From Incurvaria masculella (Eukaryota > Arthropoda > Insecta > Lepidoptera > Incurvariidae): DNA of 64,000 nucleotides. Positions 22,401 through 33,287 of the stretch are shown here, in pieces. Location of the stretch: assembly GCA_946894095.1 (NCBI GenBank), contig OX335645.2, forward strand, positions 22,343,001 to 22,407,000. Direction: 5' to 3'. Both the position numbers and the translations under genes were made by a program. Within the stretch, counting starts at the first letter, position 1. The number at the start of each line of letters is the position of its first letter. A model generated the notes under the pieces. It was not told where the DNA came from. It saw nothing but the letters and a program-made list of their open reading frames with translations, and did no database searches.

Positions 22401-25400
22401 TTTTTTCCTATTGTGTTCTTAACAGCTACTGGCATGTCAACACATCTACACCATGTACATCAACAGGCTCTGATAAGAACAATTATTATTGTTAAAAGCA
22501 AATAAAATGAAGCTAGTATTATTCGAGGTAGTTATTGCTGGTTGCCTAGTAAAAGCCATCCATACAGATAATGTTTGCATGTTCAGTGTTATCTACCGAT
22601 AATATGGCTGCTCGATGCTTAGCACATTAAAAACTCTGATTTACTGGCGACATGGCCAATTCTGTAAAATTGACAATTCCTGCTGCTATCCTCAGGTGGA
22701 TCGTGAAAGTTGTGGCCAACATGATGATCGGCCCTTATAGATCTTACAAAGAAATCAAAGCAAACTTTTTCAGAACCGTTGTGATTTAAAATGCGATGAA
22801 ACGAAAAAGCAACACTCAAAAGAGACAAACACATAATCTACAGGATTGAGCCTGCGAGAAATGATATAGTTTAGTTTTCTGAAGGTTAGGATAGGTTACC
22901 GCTTGTGAACATGAATACATCACGTTAGGGTTCATGACGAGTGTACCTTTCAAACGGCCGCGTGACAGGAAAACCTTAAGGATGTCATTAAACTTAGTTG
23001 ACCTTTTTATGTGATAAGGTAGCAACCAGCCATGGGGTTGAGGTCTGAATGAGATGACTTGGGGTCTCATTTATTGCATTGAGGTTTTGTTCGTGTAACT
23101 TACGTCACCCTCAGTGGCCCAGTGGCGCGACACTTCGGCGATCGCTCTCCGAAGTTAAGCAACGCTGGGTCCGGTCTGGTCTTGGATGGGTGACCATTCG
23201 ACCGTTGAGAGAGGCTGGCCGTGGTTCGGATTCCACGTTAAGCTGTAGGTCCCCTTCCTCACTTACTAGGTGGTAGGGTTTATCCCGCCCGGGTTGGTAC
23301 CATCGCATTGGATGAACGATGGTCGAAGCGGCAATGAAAATTGTCCGTGTTTTCCAACCAGTTCAATGTAGCCGTGCAATATAAGGAAGGTCCTGGCATG
23401 GCACCTAGTTCCCATGTGGTGTGTTGGGCTAATACCATGACAGAACTTGTGGTATTAGCCATCCATGTCCAGTCACATAAAAAAAAAAAAAAAAAAACTT
23501 ACAATTAGATTTATAGGTTTTTATGTAGTGAAGTAAAACACCTTCAGGAAACCACCACCGCTTTGACGGTGTTAGTCTTTAGATTAGTTATTTTTTTCAT
23601 GAACACTTTCACCGCATAATAGTTACCACTCATGGATCTTATGCAGTAAGAAATCTTGCAATGGGCCGCTCAACTAGCAAATAATGCCATACGTTGGAAA
23701 TGTGAAATGGCCATACCGATGCTGAACTGGTGTCCCTTGTCGGTGCGGAACGCCTCCTCTTGCAGCTGCGAGACGGTGAGCGCGCCCACCGTGTTGTCGG
23801 CGGTGGAGTTGGACTGCGAGGTGAGGGTCAGCAGCTGCGAGCGCGCGCACCGGTACGACGAGCTCACGCCGGCGCCCCACTCCTGCGTGCCGTTCTGCAG
23901 CACGATGCTCGCGTTGGACGCTGCGCAACGGGTAAACATCATAGGTAAATTTTTTTTTCTTTCTTATCTAATAGATAAGTTCCATTTCTAATCCATTTGC
24001 ACTCAGGGTTACTCTTTCTTTTGTTCCTGTTCTTTGCCTTCAGCTGTTCTACCAATAATTGTTTGGCAGTAGCATTTAGATATAAGCATGTATTTCATTA
24101 CTGTGGACGGAAAAACAGTAAAATTTCTTTGCGGATTCTTCTTTACTGTTTAATAGAATTCACGGATCTATCAGTATTTGGCGTGGCGTAACTTAGTTTA
24201 GTTTGACTACCAAAAAAGTTTAAATAAATGAAATGAAAAAACGACCAACTCGCATTCGCACAAGTCCGACTCGCACACGAAGGGTTCCGTACCACCATAA
24301 AAGATTTCACACAAAAAAAAACTCATTTTCTTTACGGGGGCCTCCCTATTTTTTATATTACCTATTTTTGGTTTGGTATTTATTATGCCGCTATATAACG
24401 GCGAAAAAATTTCAGCTGTGTCTACCTATTACGGTTCATGAGATACAGCCATGTGACGGACGGACGTGGAATACGAACCACGAACGATGAATCCTTAAGT
24501 CGGCTCTTACGACATGCACGGAAAAATATTTAGTGGGATCAATTATATTATTTTAACCCACACAGCACACAGTAGTACCATGTCAGACATGTGCCAAACA
24601 ATACAGAGAAGCAATTTATCATGCCGTTCCCGGTTTAGAAATCGAGCAAAAATATGGTTTCGACGGGTTTTATGGTTTATGGTTTTTGTTTGGTAGTTTA
24701 TAGATATAATTACTATACTTACTTGTTAAAATCACCAATGATTCCACTGATGTGGTTTTTACACGCATACACAGAGCACACGGGAATTTTAAACAGGAGC
24801 TAAAATCTGTTTTCGTGAGTGTGGCCGATGGCAAACTAGGAAAGTTGTAAAGTGGTTATTTTTATTGAGCTCTTTTTTTAATTCATGTGTGCTTGCTTCA
24901 CGGTCGATTATACATACATACATATCACATTCCTTGGAAGAAGCAACATGCCTGCTTAGTATGAACAAGTATATTTACTTACCACAGCTTTAACTAAACT
25001 GTATGAATAAGCAGCTCATAATGCTGATACTTTGCTGCCAGGTTTTTTTGCTCATTACCGCAATATCAATAAAACAATCTAGACAACATTTGCATGTGAA
25101 TCACCCAATGAACTTCGAACGTACATCAAACAATCTCTGTCCGGCCTGTCCTTTCAGATATGTACTTGATATCATTTTGTACTATAAATATGTTGGGTAT
25201 TAAATTAGAGTCTCACCAACCAAGGGATGTCGGTTTCCATTGGAAGGTTTGGATTACTCTATTGTACAGAGATAATAATGAAGTAAACATACAACTCCTA
25301 CAGCGGTACTTGTATACGTGTATTGAAAGCGAGAATGTGCGCTTAGCGATACGTGTTTCTGTGGAAAAGGGCTCGGTCACACGTGAACAGGAGGCGATCA

Positions 25401-28400
25401 GGCCGGGAGGTCGTGGAGGGGGTGACGCAGAATACCGGACTACTGGACGTGCTGATGTACTGAAGTGCAGCATTAATGAGACTGTACTGTACACATTGTG
25501 CTGAACAATCTCATAGTTTATAACTACAAAAAGACCAACCCATTGGAAGAAGTACAGATACATGTGTACCCCTGACATAGATACAAATGTCTCAGTATTT
25601 TCCTTCGTTAATATTAGATCGACTAAACCCACCGAAAAAATGGGCCAGAATGTCTACCGACACACGCATAATACAAATGTACATGAGTAAGTTCTGTTTG
25701 GGCTTAACTAACATCGAGACAGTTGTTTGATATGTACGTTGGGGGAAAATATTTCACAAGCACCGAATGTCACACAATACTTACTGGCATTGGGGAAGAT
25801 GGTGGCGTTGTACGCGACGGCTACCTTCACAAGGCTGAGATGGTATTTATTAGTTGTGGCGTTGCGCGAAAACTCTATCGTGAGGTTGTTGCGCAGCAGC
25901 TCTTTGTTATCCTTCGGCCAGGACAGAGTGAGCCACTGGCTGTCGTTTCCGCAGCTGCCGGCCACCACGAGACTGTCGTTCGCCAGGTTGAACGTTGAGT
26001 TCAGTGTCGCCTCATCTGCAACAGTCGGATCGGCCGTCAAAACTGGCTAATTGTGAATCCAGTGTGCAACTGATGGGCCCAGCAATATGCGCAAAGGATT
26101 CCGCATCGAATGTTAATTGTCAAGTTCCGGGCTGCATGATATGCCACATGCAAGTCGTGCTATCAGATTGAACTGTGCCATCAAATGGCCCAGCAGTAAA
26201 GAGTTTTTAACCTGGATTATAAAATCAAGGTGAATGTTGAATCTCCGTAAATATTTTTTTGAGAAATTTGTGATGTAAACAACCTGTTTTCAACAACTTG
26301 ACCTATAGTTTACATGCATGCAAAGTTTGATACACTTTTAAAAGGCGATGTACGCCGAAATGTCAAGTTTGGCCAGGCGAAGTTAATTAGTTAAGTCTAA
26401 CAATTATAAATGTATTACAACATATTATTACGTTCTAGTGATTCATTTATTATCGTTGACTTCCATCAATACTAGCCGAGGTACGCGGCTCCGCTAGGGT
26501 ATGTCGTTTTTGAATGTTGTCGGACTGAAATATTTCCTGGATATTATATGAGTTCCCCATAGATATTTTCATCCCCTATTTCAGCCCCTTTGAGGTTAAT
26601 TTAACAAAAGGTCCTATCTATCAAAGCCTATGTCCTTCTCCAAGGTCCAGACTATCTCTATACCGAAATTCATCAAAATTGGAATTAAAATTGGGAAAAC
26701 GCAACAGGCAGACAGAGTTACTTTCGAATTTATAATATTAGTCAGTCAGTCAGCGTGTTTGCGTGCACAGCTGGACATATGGCTCTCCAATTTTTCTCCA
26801 GTCCTCCCGGCCCTCAGCGGTACGGAACCACTGCTTTCCGCCGACGCACTTGATGTCATCTTACCACCTGGCTGGTGGTCTTCCTACATTCCGTTTTCCT
26901 GTCCACGGCCGCCAGTGTAGGACACGGTTACTCCAATGGTCGTCGTCTCTTCTGACGTGACCAGCCCACTGCCACTGGAGCTTAGCCACCCGGTGTCCAA
27001 TATCGACTACTTTGGTACATCGCTGGGCAACTTTCAACGTTTGAACAACGGCGATTGTGCCCACGTTTCACACCCGTACGTCACAACCGGGAGGACGCAC
27101 TGGTCTTATATTCGGGTCTTTAAAATTTGCGGAAGGTCCAGACCTCAGAGCAAATTTAAGCTTTCCGCAGGCAGCCCAACCCGGTTGAATCCGTCGCTCA
27201 ACCTCCTTAGTTAGTTCTTAATTTGACCGAGATATACGTACTCTTCAACCTGTTTGATCACTTCTCCATCGATAACGATTAGTCTGCCGTCATACCCTCG
27301 GTCGCCATGACCTTGGTTTTGTCCCGGTTCATCTTCAGCTTTATAAAGGTCTTCCGGCATGGTCTGAAGCTGAACTCGGGAATTTGACAGAAGAACAATG
27401 TCATCGGCTAAGCAAACATGACTGAGGAAATCTCCATTTTTTGTACCCATGTTGTCCCATTCAATATTAGTATGGATACTAAATTATCCATTAATAAAAT
27501 ACTGTAGAAAAGGTGTCGACAGAAGTTAGACAACTTACAAGCAACGATCTAGTACCTGCTGCCAAATATTATATTTTACAATTGGAAATAATATGTCACA
27601 CATATAAAATGTTTGTAATACTTGTTTGTATGTATGTAACTTTAAGTTTGTGATAGTTTTTAAGTTTTTTTTTATTAGGTATATTGCTTGATTGAATCAA
27701 AGAACCATGGTGCAACTTTTTTCCATTCATCTTTCAAACAGCCAGTGTATTTGTTGCTCATCTATAGCAGTCAGAGCCAGCATTGGAAGTGACAATTCAC
27801 TGAAATATTCAAAGGCAACACACGCGATGACTCAAAGTCTGGACACAAAGCGTCCGTTCAGCGCAGAGTACACATGCTGATAGCAACAAGGTCACTGATA
27901 TTTGTATTAATTTCAATTCACTACAAAACTGTTATTCCAGGCTAAAGTCGCTAATAGTGATCCAACAAGGCAGATTTGTTGACATTCTCATTTGTAATCC
28001 AAATAAACCCCTTGATTGCAGTTAATCAAAACACAATGCAGACTGTTGACGTTTTGAGAGCAAGATTTTGAATAATTTGGAGTAGTTTAATAGTGCAGTT
28101 TTTATTTTTGGAGAGGCAAAGCTTTTATTTTCCTCCAGACCTTTTTATCAGTTACACCAGCATGACTAAAGAATTATATCTCACTGACAAATAAATCTTT
28201 GTTCGGGCATTGTGTTCTGTTCATTCGGGCAGAACGGTGGAGCAAGTTCTCCAGTTCAAATGCAAAAAAATGAAAAAGAGCATGATTTAAGGTCTTTTGG
28301 CATTTCACAAACAAGATCCACGTGATATGACTAATCGAATGGAAAAAAACCGGCCAAGTGCGAGTCGGACTCGCACACGAACGGTTTCGTACCATCGTAA

Positions 28401-30927
28401 AAAATAAAACAAAAAAATCACGTTTTTTGTATGGGAGCCCCCTTTAATTATAATTATTTTTTAATCTTACCTATTTGTTGTTATAGCGGCAAAATAAATA
28501 CACACTCTGTGAAAATTTCAGCTGTCTACCTGTTACGGTTACTGAGATACAGCCTTGTGACAGACGGACAGACGGACGGACGGACGGACGGACGGACGGA
28601 CGGACGGACGGACGGACGGACGGACGGACAGCGGAGGCTTAGTAATAGGGTTCCGTTTTCACCCTTTGGGTACGGAACCCTAAAAAAAGAGAAACTTGTT
28701 ATCTTGTGAATGAACGATGGTCGAAGCGGCGATGAAAATTGTCCATCCAGTTCAATGTAGCCGAACAATATAAGGAAGGTCCTGCCATGTAACATAGAAA
28801 AAATTCAACTTTATAGTAATTCAAAAAATGTCCTGTGTAAAAAATACGATCAAAATTATTTAAGTGGTAAGTTACTGAGTGATTCCAGATTACTTACCAG
28901 CATCATGTGTGCACATTTCTTGTTAAACATCCAAAATTATACTAAAAACAGCTATAATTAATCGAGCTAGATGCTTAATGACCATTGGGCGCTGTAAAGT
29001 TGTGTTTGGTTTCAAAATTACAAGGTCCGAAAGTTCGAATATTCTGCATGCCTTATGCAGTATGTTTGATTACCTACTCAAAGATAAAACAAAAACAATG
29101 AAAAATCTTAGTCATTAAGCCTCGCTTTATCGATGAAGATTCAAATTAAATTAAGTTTTGCTTGATTTTTGACTAGAGCGTTCCTGATTTACTTTTAGTT
29201 TTTTTAATTGAAACATTTTGTAAATCTAACCAAATAAAACACTATGCGCATTGCCTGCTTTGTGGCTCCTGTGGCATAGCGTCCTCATCACGGAGGATAA
29301 AGCATATCTCTATTCCATGTCTACTCTAGTTGCCCAATGCGAATATAGCAAGCCTAGGAGTGCTATAGGAGGATGTAGAAGACTAGATTGGCATCCAACA
29401 ACCTTCAGAAATAACTTCTAGCGCAAAAGTTACCTACACAGAGTACAATATTTCGACTGTTTAAATTTGCTTCTTCTATCTGACTTATTTTTACTTAGGA
29501 TAGAGAGGGATCGATTATTGCTCCATGGACGGTTTTGCACCTCACAGCTCTAAACGGTCTGCGCTTTTTTAATTCTATGTTGGCAGCCCAAAATGGGCCC
29601 GGTCACCTCAAGCAGTTATCTATTGTGCCTAAAAGCAATATTTTTCACGAATCGATTACAATTACATGAACAACTTATTGCTTAAAACCAGAAATTGGGG
29701 TTTAAGGTGGCCCAACCCGGCGGCCTCAACTCATTTGCGGGCACGGTACAAAACCGTGCTGTTGCGCTATGGGACCTTCTCTGTTTCTAAGAATAAGACA
29801 GGCTCCGTGATGAGGAAGATGCAACCTGTCCACAAAAAAGACAATGCGCATAGTGTATGATTTGGTAAGATTTACGAAAATTTTAATTTCAAAACGACTT
29901 GTAGCTAAAAGTAAACCACGACCGCTGTAGTAAAAAATCTAACAAAAACCAAATAGAATGTAAATCTTGATTAAGAAGGCTATGTCTGATGACTAATCTT
30001 TTTAAGATGTTCTTACTTTATCTTTGCGTAATCCACCTCCAAAGTTATTGTATAAAACGCGCGAAAAATCCGAACTTTCGGACGTTATAACTTGGAAACC
30101 AAACACAATTTTACAATGCCAATGGTCATCAGACATCTAGTTCAATCAAATAAAGCTATTTTGAGTCAAATTTTGGATCTCTGACAAGAAATATAGGCGT
30201 GATTTTCTTTCCCCTTTTGTATGGGGAGTTGAGCGGGTTGGGCCACCTTAATACAAATAAATAATAAATAATGGATAATATAAGAAACTTACGAGCAGCG
30301 TAGCTCACGTTGAACTGTGCCTTGAGCTGGACTATGATGCAGGTGATGTTACGTTCAGTGAATGAGAACACACCGAGTGACGGCTCTGGGGCAGGGGCGG
30401 GGGGCGGAATGGGAGTCGGCTTGGGCCCGGAGGTAGTTGTCTTGGGGGCGGGAGTAGTCGTCGTTTCGGGAGCGGGAGTTGTAGTCTTGGGGGCGGGAGT
30501 TGTCGTCTTGGGGGCGGGAGTCGTCGTCTTGGGGGCGGGAGTCGTCGTCTTGGGGGCGGAAGTTGTTGTTTTGGGGGTCGTAGTAGTGGTCGCAGGGGCG
30601 TGAGTCGTTTTCTCGGTGGGTGTCATCATTTGGGATGGAGTCGTTTGTTCGGGGATTGTCACTGACGCAGTTTTCAGCGAAATGGTGTCACTGTTGGCTC
30701 CTGAGGAAAAAAAAACGATCAATTAATCATGTTTAAATATGTTTCTTATTACAGGGTGTTTTTAAGGTGGCTCATTTATCCGCCATCAATGCTGAGACGA
30801 CGAAAAACAAAATACAGGAAATTTTGTAATCTAGGAAAATAATGTACAAAAAAAAAGCAAACTTACCGAGCGCAGCAGAACAAGTCAGCGCTAGAGCAAC
30901 AAAGAACCAATTCCACTTCGCCATCAT
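19288..30927 (-). CDS. Lamp1: LAMP1-type lysosome-associated membrane glycoprotein, complete, five exons
   Basis: LAMP1 is a heavily glycosylated type I protein of the lysosomal limiting membrane. Exons on the - strand: 30867-30927, 30293-30700, 25785-26015, 23717-23920 and 19288-19430. They total 1047 nt, 348 codons plus stop, with consistent phases. Order of parts: signal peptide (WNWFFVALALTCSAAL), Thr/Pro mucin-like hinge with TTTPAPK repeats, one LAMP domain with its Cys pairs (SCGNDSQWLTLSW; SYRCARSQLLTLTS) and many NxT/NxS sites, a transmembrane helix (VVPIAVGCALGGLVLVVLAA), and a tail ending ARGYLSM. GYxxM at the C-terminus fits the tyrosine-based lysosomal sorting signal of this family. 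Vertebrate LAMP1/2 have two domains; one domain plus a mucin hinge is the insect or CD68-like layout. Start choice: ATGATG at 30922-30927, the first in frame before the signal peptide. Confidence 0.93.
19557..19935 (+). mobile_element. 5S-rRNA-headed SINE, near full length
   Basis: The head matches 5S rRNA over about 55 bases including the internal promoter: CCGAAGTTAAGCAACG (A-box region) and TTGGATGGGTGACC (C-box). A unique body of about 280 bases and an A-tail follow. Such SINE3-type elements are transcribed by RNA polymerase III from the 5S-like promoter. It lies in the last LAMP1 intron, antisense to the gene. Confidence 0.85.
20045..20345 (+). mobile_element. Non-LTR retrotransposon 3' ORF fragments
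   Basis: Two short readings look like LINE C-termini: SHFKNRLDEYLNQNK near 20100 and ETTAHILLECRSVADQ near 20215, the latter like the CCHC-type zinc finger end of reverse transcriptase ORFs. They are probably two different remnants abutting. Confidence 0.5.
20815..20895 (-). mobile_element. SINE tail fragment
   Basis: It contains the 3' end block of the SINE family in inverse orientation (ACATGGACGGCTAATTCCAC, then ATGATATTAGCCCAATACCA). It abuts the separate SINE that begins at about 20927. Confidence 0.5.
20927..21298 (+). mobile_element. 5S-type SINE with rearranged head
   Basis: The C-box-like GGTTCTGGATGGGTGACC, body and A-rich end match the copy at 23110. The 5' half of the head is replaced or scrambled (GCCTTGCCTTTATAAGCTGG). 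Confidence 0.75.
21299..23109. other. LAMP1 intron sequence, mostly unassigned
   Basis: This is AT-rich DNA without a gene. A Helitron-like scrap (CCCATGGGATTTCGAAC at about 21578) resembles the interior of the element at 33288. Several ACTAGTT words cluster at 21665-21880. Nothing else is recognised. Confidence 0.4.
23110..23497 (+). mobile_element. 5S-rRNA-headed SINE, intact with long A-tail
   Basis: This is the best-preserved copy. It has the CTCAGTGGCCCAGTGGCG start, the 5S-like promoter region, the shared body and a tail of about 20 A. It is nearly identical to 47244-47623 and 19557-19935, so the family moved recently. Confidence 0.88.
23717..23920 (-). CDS. Lamp1: LAMP1 exon 4, end of LAMP domain
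   Basis: The acceptor is TTGCGCAG and the donor GTATGG. It reads SNASIVLQNGTQEWGAGVSS, SYRCARSQLLTLTS and VSQLQEEAFRTDKGHQFSIG. The C and the QLQ-AF-like block match the closing part of LAMP domains. Confidence 0.92.
24085..24230 (+). repeat. Interspersed repeat, probably a LINE 3' end
   Basis: About 145 bases (from TGTATTTCATTACTGTGGAC to GTTTGACTACCAAAA plus an AAATGAAATGA-like tail) recur at 42975-43120. The simple tail suggests a retrotransposon 3' end. Confidence 0.5.
24240..24480 (+). repeat. GTGCGAGTCGGACTCGCAC family, truncated copy
   Basis: It starts inside the family (CCGACTCGCACACGAAGGG), keeps TTCCGTACCA and the later CTATAACGGCG...TTTCAGCTG block, and ends at GTGACGGACGGACG before the usual 3' hairpin. 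Confidence 0.65.
24490..25780. other. LAMP1 intron sequence, no gene seen
   Basis: No homology is recognised except an inverted fragment of the CCAAGGAATGTGA repeat near 24890-24945. The ORFs here are short and without family motifs. Confidence 0.4.
25785..26015 (-). CDS. Lamp1: LAMP1 exon 3, LAMP domain
   Basis: The acceptor is TGTTGCAG and the donor GTAAGT. It reads EATLNSTFNLANDSLVVAGS, then CGNDSQWLTLSWPKDNKELL and a run with NNLTIEFSRNATTNKY. Several N-glycosylation sequons fit a LAMP luminal domain. Confidence 0.92.
26472..26750 (-). mobile_element. Helitron-like element
   Basis: On the - strand it starts near TAATATTATAAATTCGAAAG and ends GGAGCCGCGTACCTCGGCTAG followed by T, a CTAG-T terminus typical of Helitrons. 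The interior (ATTTCGGTATAGAGATAGTC) is of the kind widespread in Lepidoptera. Confidence 0.7.
26790..27450 (-). mobile_element. RTE-type non-LTR retrotransposon fragment, frameshifted
   Basis: Two pieces of reverse transcriptase lie on the - strand: LADDIVLLSNSRVQLQTM with QVEEYVYLGQ (27450-27211), and VVDIGHRVAKLQWQWAGHVR with NRVLHWRPWTGKRNVGRPPA (27064-26861). These are standard motifs of RTE-clade ORFs. Frames differ and stops intervene, so it is dead. Confidence 0.8.
27451..28348. other. LAMP1 intron sequence, no gene seen
   Basis: AT-rich, with no recognisable repeat or coding exon. Confidence 0.4.
28349..28688 (+). repeat. GTGCGAGTCGGACTCGCAC family, long copy
   Basis: It has a 19-base perfect palindrome near the 5' end. 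The end is a hairpin made by GGGTTCCGT and ACGGAACCC, followed by A-rich sequence. Other copies are at 24240, 38833 (inverted) and 48548. The A-rich 3' end suggests a retroposed, non-autonomous element of common lepidopteran type. The clade is not identified. Confidence 0.75.
28561..28630 (+). repeat. GGAC tetranucleotide microsatellite
   Basis: About 16 units of GACG/GGAC lie inside the repeat at 28349. The sister copies carry shorter runs (a few units at 38881-38905 and 48760-48780), so the run is an expansion of a motif native to the family. Confidence 0.9.
28708..28796 (+). mobile_element. SINE body fragment
   Basis: GAACGATGGTCGAAGCGGCG through CCAGTTCAATGTAGCC and AAGGAAGGTCCTG match the common SINE body. 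The head and tail are absent. Confidence 0.65.
28899..29302 (+). mobile_element. TTAA element family A, old degenerate copy
   Basis: It is similar in order to the family (TTTCTTGTTAAACATCC, CGAGCTAGATGCTTAATGAC, AAGGTCCGAAAGTTCGAATA) but with many substitutions and no intact ends. It is older than the other copies. Confidence 0.65.
29702..30251 (-). mobile_element. TTAA element family A, copy inverted, in LAMP1 intron
   Basis: TTAA lies at 29702-29705 and 30248-30251 with intact inverted ends. In this orientation it reads opposite to copy 1. It begins 41 bases downstream of the LAMP1 exon 2 donor. Confidence 0.85.
30293..30700 (-). CDS. Lamp1: LAMP1 exon 2, mucin-like hinge and start of LAMP domain
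   Basis: The acceptor TTTTCCTCAG and donor GTAAGT are both clear. It encodes a Thr/Pro/Ala-rich stretch with at least four TTTPAPK heptads and further variants, then SLGVFSFTERNITCIIVQLK, which begins the LAMP domain. A TTAA element lies 41 bases downstream of its donor. Confidence 0.9.
30430..30600 (-). repeat. Lamp1: 21-nt coding repeats of the LAMP1 hinge
   Basis: The + strand repeats GTCTTGGGGGCGGGAGT with a 21-base period and variants. Each unit encodes about one TTTPAPK heptad. The period keeps frame, so copy number can vary without breaking the gene. Confidence 0.85.
30867..30927 (-). CDS. Lamp1: LAMP1 exon 1, signal peptide
   Basis: Two adjacent ATGs (30925-30927 and 30922-30924) open a hydrophobic signal sequence. 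The donor GTAAGT lies just below 30867. It ends in phase 1. The 5' UTR lies above 30927 with no clear limit. Confidence 0.88.
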
Positions 30928-33287
30928 TACTATTGCGGACGGCAGTGCGTTCTTTAGAAAGATGACTCGTTCCAAATCTGCCAACAAAAGCACGAGCTAT
31001 TTTACGACAGGCGAAAGAAAAGAATGGAGAAAAATTAGCCGACTGTCATTGCGAGTCCATGTAATTCGCAGGAACGTATTCGGCGCTACCGTATTCGAGA
31101 CTACCGGAATTGACGCTATTGTATTTGCCCATACCGTATTCCATAGAATACGGTGACTGCCGGAATCCGACGTACCAGCCGCTCGCCGTATTCGGCGCTA
31201 CCGGAAAAGGCGATAAGGAAAAGGACCTACCGTAGTGGCAAATACAATACCGTCGATTCCGTCAACTGAAATCCAGTCAACTCGAATCCGGCTCAGGCTC
31301 GGTATGCCCTTTTCCGGGGGTGCCGGTAAAAGCCGCTACAGGCGAAATAACTGATTAGATAAATATAATTCTTATTCCTTTGAAATAAAAATCATTTTGG
31401 CATGGAGATGACAAATTGATATGAAATGAACAATTTTAAAGAATATTTGTGCAAGTGTGTGTGAGTCATAGAATGCAAAGAATATTATGTTTCTTTTAGT
31501 ACCTTTTTGCACAGGGGAAAGCAAGACATTCTTTAGCATCAGCCATATCTTACTTTGCTAACCTATATTTAATTTTCTTGTGAGGATTTACTTACACATT
31601 GTCAGTCGTTTTCAGAGAGAGCCTGTCAAAACTTAGTACGAGATTAGCACCGAACTAACCATACATAAACCGGTTTAGTCCGGAGAATTAAAGTCAGTCC
31701 GCCCACTCTGAATACGGCTGTGTATTGTATGTTAGACGCGTCAGACCTATCCGATATAAGAAGATATGGTTTAGTGAATAGTGCCACATAGCTTATTTTT
31801 CGCGTGGACAAAATCAAAACTAAATGGTCGCCATCATGAGCGTTCATCTTCGCGGATACGGGGATGTGTTGCCATTATAACAATGCAAGTTACCCACTGC
31901 TTATTCATTTAAGGCTGAAGTATTTTTTACGTAATTATTAGTTTGTGAATATATCTGTGTGGTTTAGGTTAGCCATACATACATACATTCATAACTTCAC
32001 ACCTTTTTCCCGGAATGATATTATTTACCTTAAATAGTAATTATAATTTTCTCATTTTTTTTCTTACAGCACAGTCTGTAAATATTTTCCCGATCAATGG
32101 GGGATTTTTTTCATGTGGTAACTCTTTAAAGACAGTGGTGATCTCAGCCATGCGCAAAATAGGCTATTTGGGACTATAACAAATAGGCATGGGCACTAAA
32201 CCACACACTGGAACCGGGCCCTTGACTAATATAGCACATTTGTAAATACAACGAGCGTATTTCTTCTTCTTCTTCTTTAAAGGCTTCACACCAGGCTGGT
32301 GGATTAGCCTTTTTGGCAATCACGCTTGAGTTTTGCGTATGTATAGTGTGCAACGAAGTGGATTGTAGACAGCTAGACGAAATTGTGTAGACGTCAGCAC
32401 CAAGTAGTTAAATTCGCCAGTGGTTGAACGAGCACTCAATGCGTTGAATAAATGGTTCACATACGTTATGGTATTTTTATATTAATTATATCAGAAAATA
32501 GTTACAACTGGGAAGAAAACTCCAAGCTTATTTTAGGTGTCGCATGAGCGACCTCACATCAGAAACGTCAAAACTGTCATTCCTCAAAAGTTTTATTTAC
32601 GAGTTTTTAGAATCAAGATGTACTCCGTGATGCAGTTAGGTTTCGAGAAAAAGAAGAGCTAAACTAATTTTAATGTAATAGACCAGCACAAAGTTAAAAA
32701 TTAAATATTATTGGTTATGTTTTTGTGATATTTCCTTTTCTACGACTTCATTTGATTATCATAATTTGGAACAAATAATTTTCAGAATAATAAGGAAAAA
32801 ATATTGTCATTTTAATTAAGTGCATTAAGTAAATTTATTTTTAAAATCTATTCTGTTTTATTTACATAGTATCTGCCAGCTTTGACAGAGATATTTTAGG
32901 TGAGCTTGCTTGGACGCCACATGTCGTGATAAATAAGCAGTTTTCTTCCCCATTAACGACCTACAGTCGTATTCAGAGTGAGCTGTCATTTAGTATGCTA
33001 TCTAGCACCGGACTAACCAGTATATTTTTCTTACAGTGTATATTGTAAAGTGCTATTTATTCTGGCGATAACCCCGTATCAAAGTTAGTCAGCCACTCTG
33101 AACACGAATTCCAGACTTGCACTCAACCACTGAACGCCAAAATTAACCAACGGTCTGAGCCTGTAAGCGCACTTTAAACAAACGTAGTAGTGGTCTAGTT
33201 TTGAGATGTTGGCGCCTTATTTTGCTATGGAGACACTTTTATAAAACACGAGACATGACTCGTTCGGCAATCAGGAGGCAAAAGGCA
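30928..33287. other. Upstream of LAMP1: repeat scraps, no gene seen
   Basis: This must contain the LAMP1 5' UTR and promoter close to 30928, but no TATA box or initiator stands out. It includes the CCGTA-word element (31075-31345) and a fragment at 31600-31730 that matches 56488-56575 in inverse orientation. Confidence 0.4.
31075..31345. repeat. CCGTA-word element, copy 1
   Basis: The sequence is dense in short recurring words on both strands: GTATTC, AATACGG, GGAAAAGG, AATCCGG, GTCAACTCGAATCCG, CTACCGG. A related stretch lies at 44183-44470 with shared order (GGAAAAGGAC, GTAGTGGCAAATAC, GATTCCGTCAACT, GGTATGCCCTTTTCCGG). No ORF or known family is recognised. Confidence 0.65.

Noticed and set aside
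22816..23070. 84-codon - strand ORF in the LAMP1 intron
   Set aside because: No family motif that I recognise, and it lies within an intron of a complete gene; left unassigned.
23125..23190. Possible 5S rRNA gene
   Set aside because: Only the internal part of 5S is present and it is followed by a SINE body and A-tail; it is a promoter-derived SINE head.
28526..28795. Open frame reading repeated SVRPSVRP on the - strand
   Set aside because: It is simply a translation of the GGAC microsatellite.
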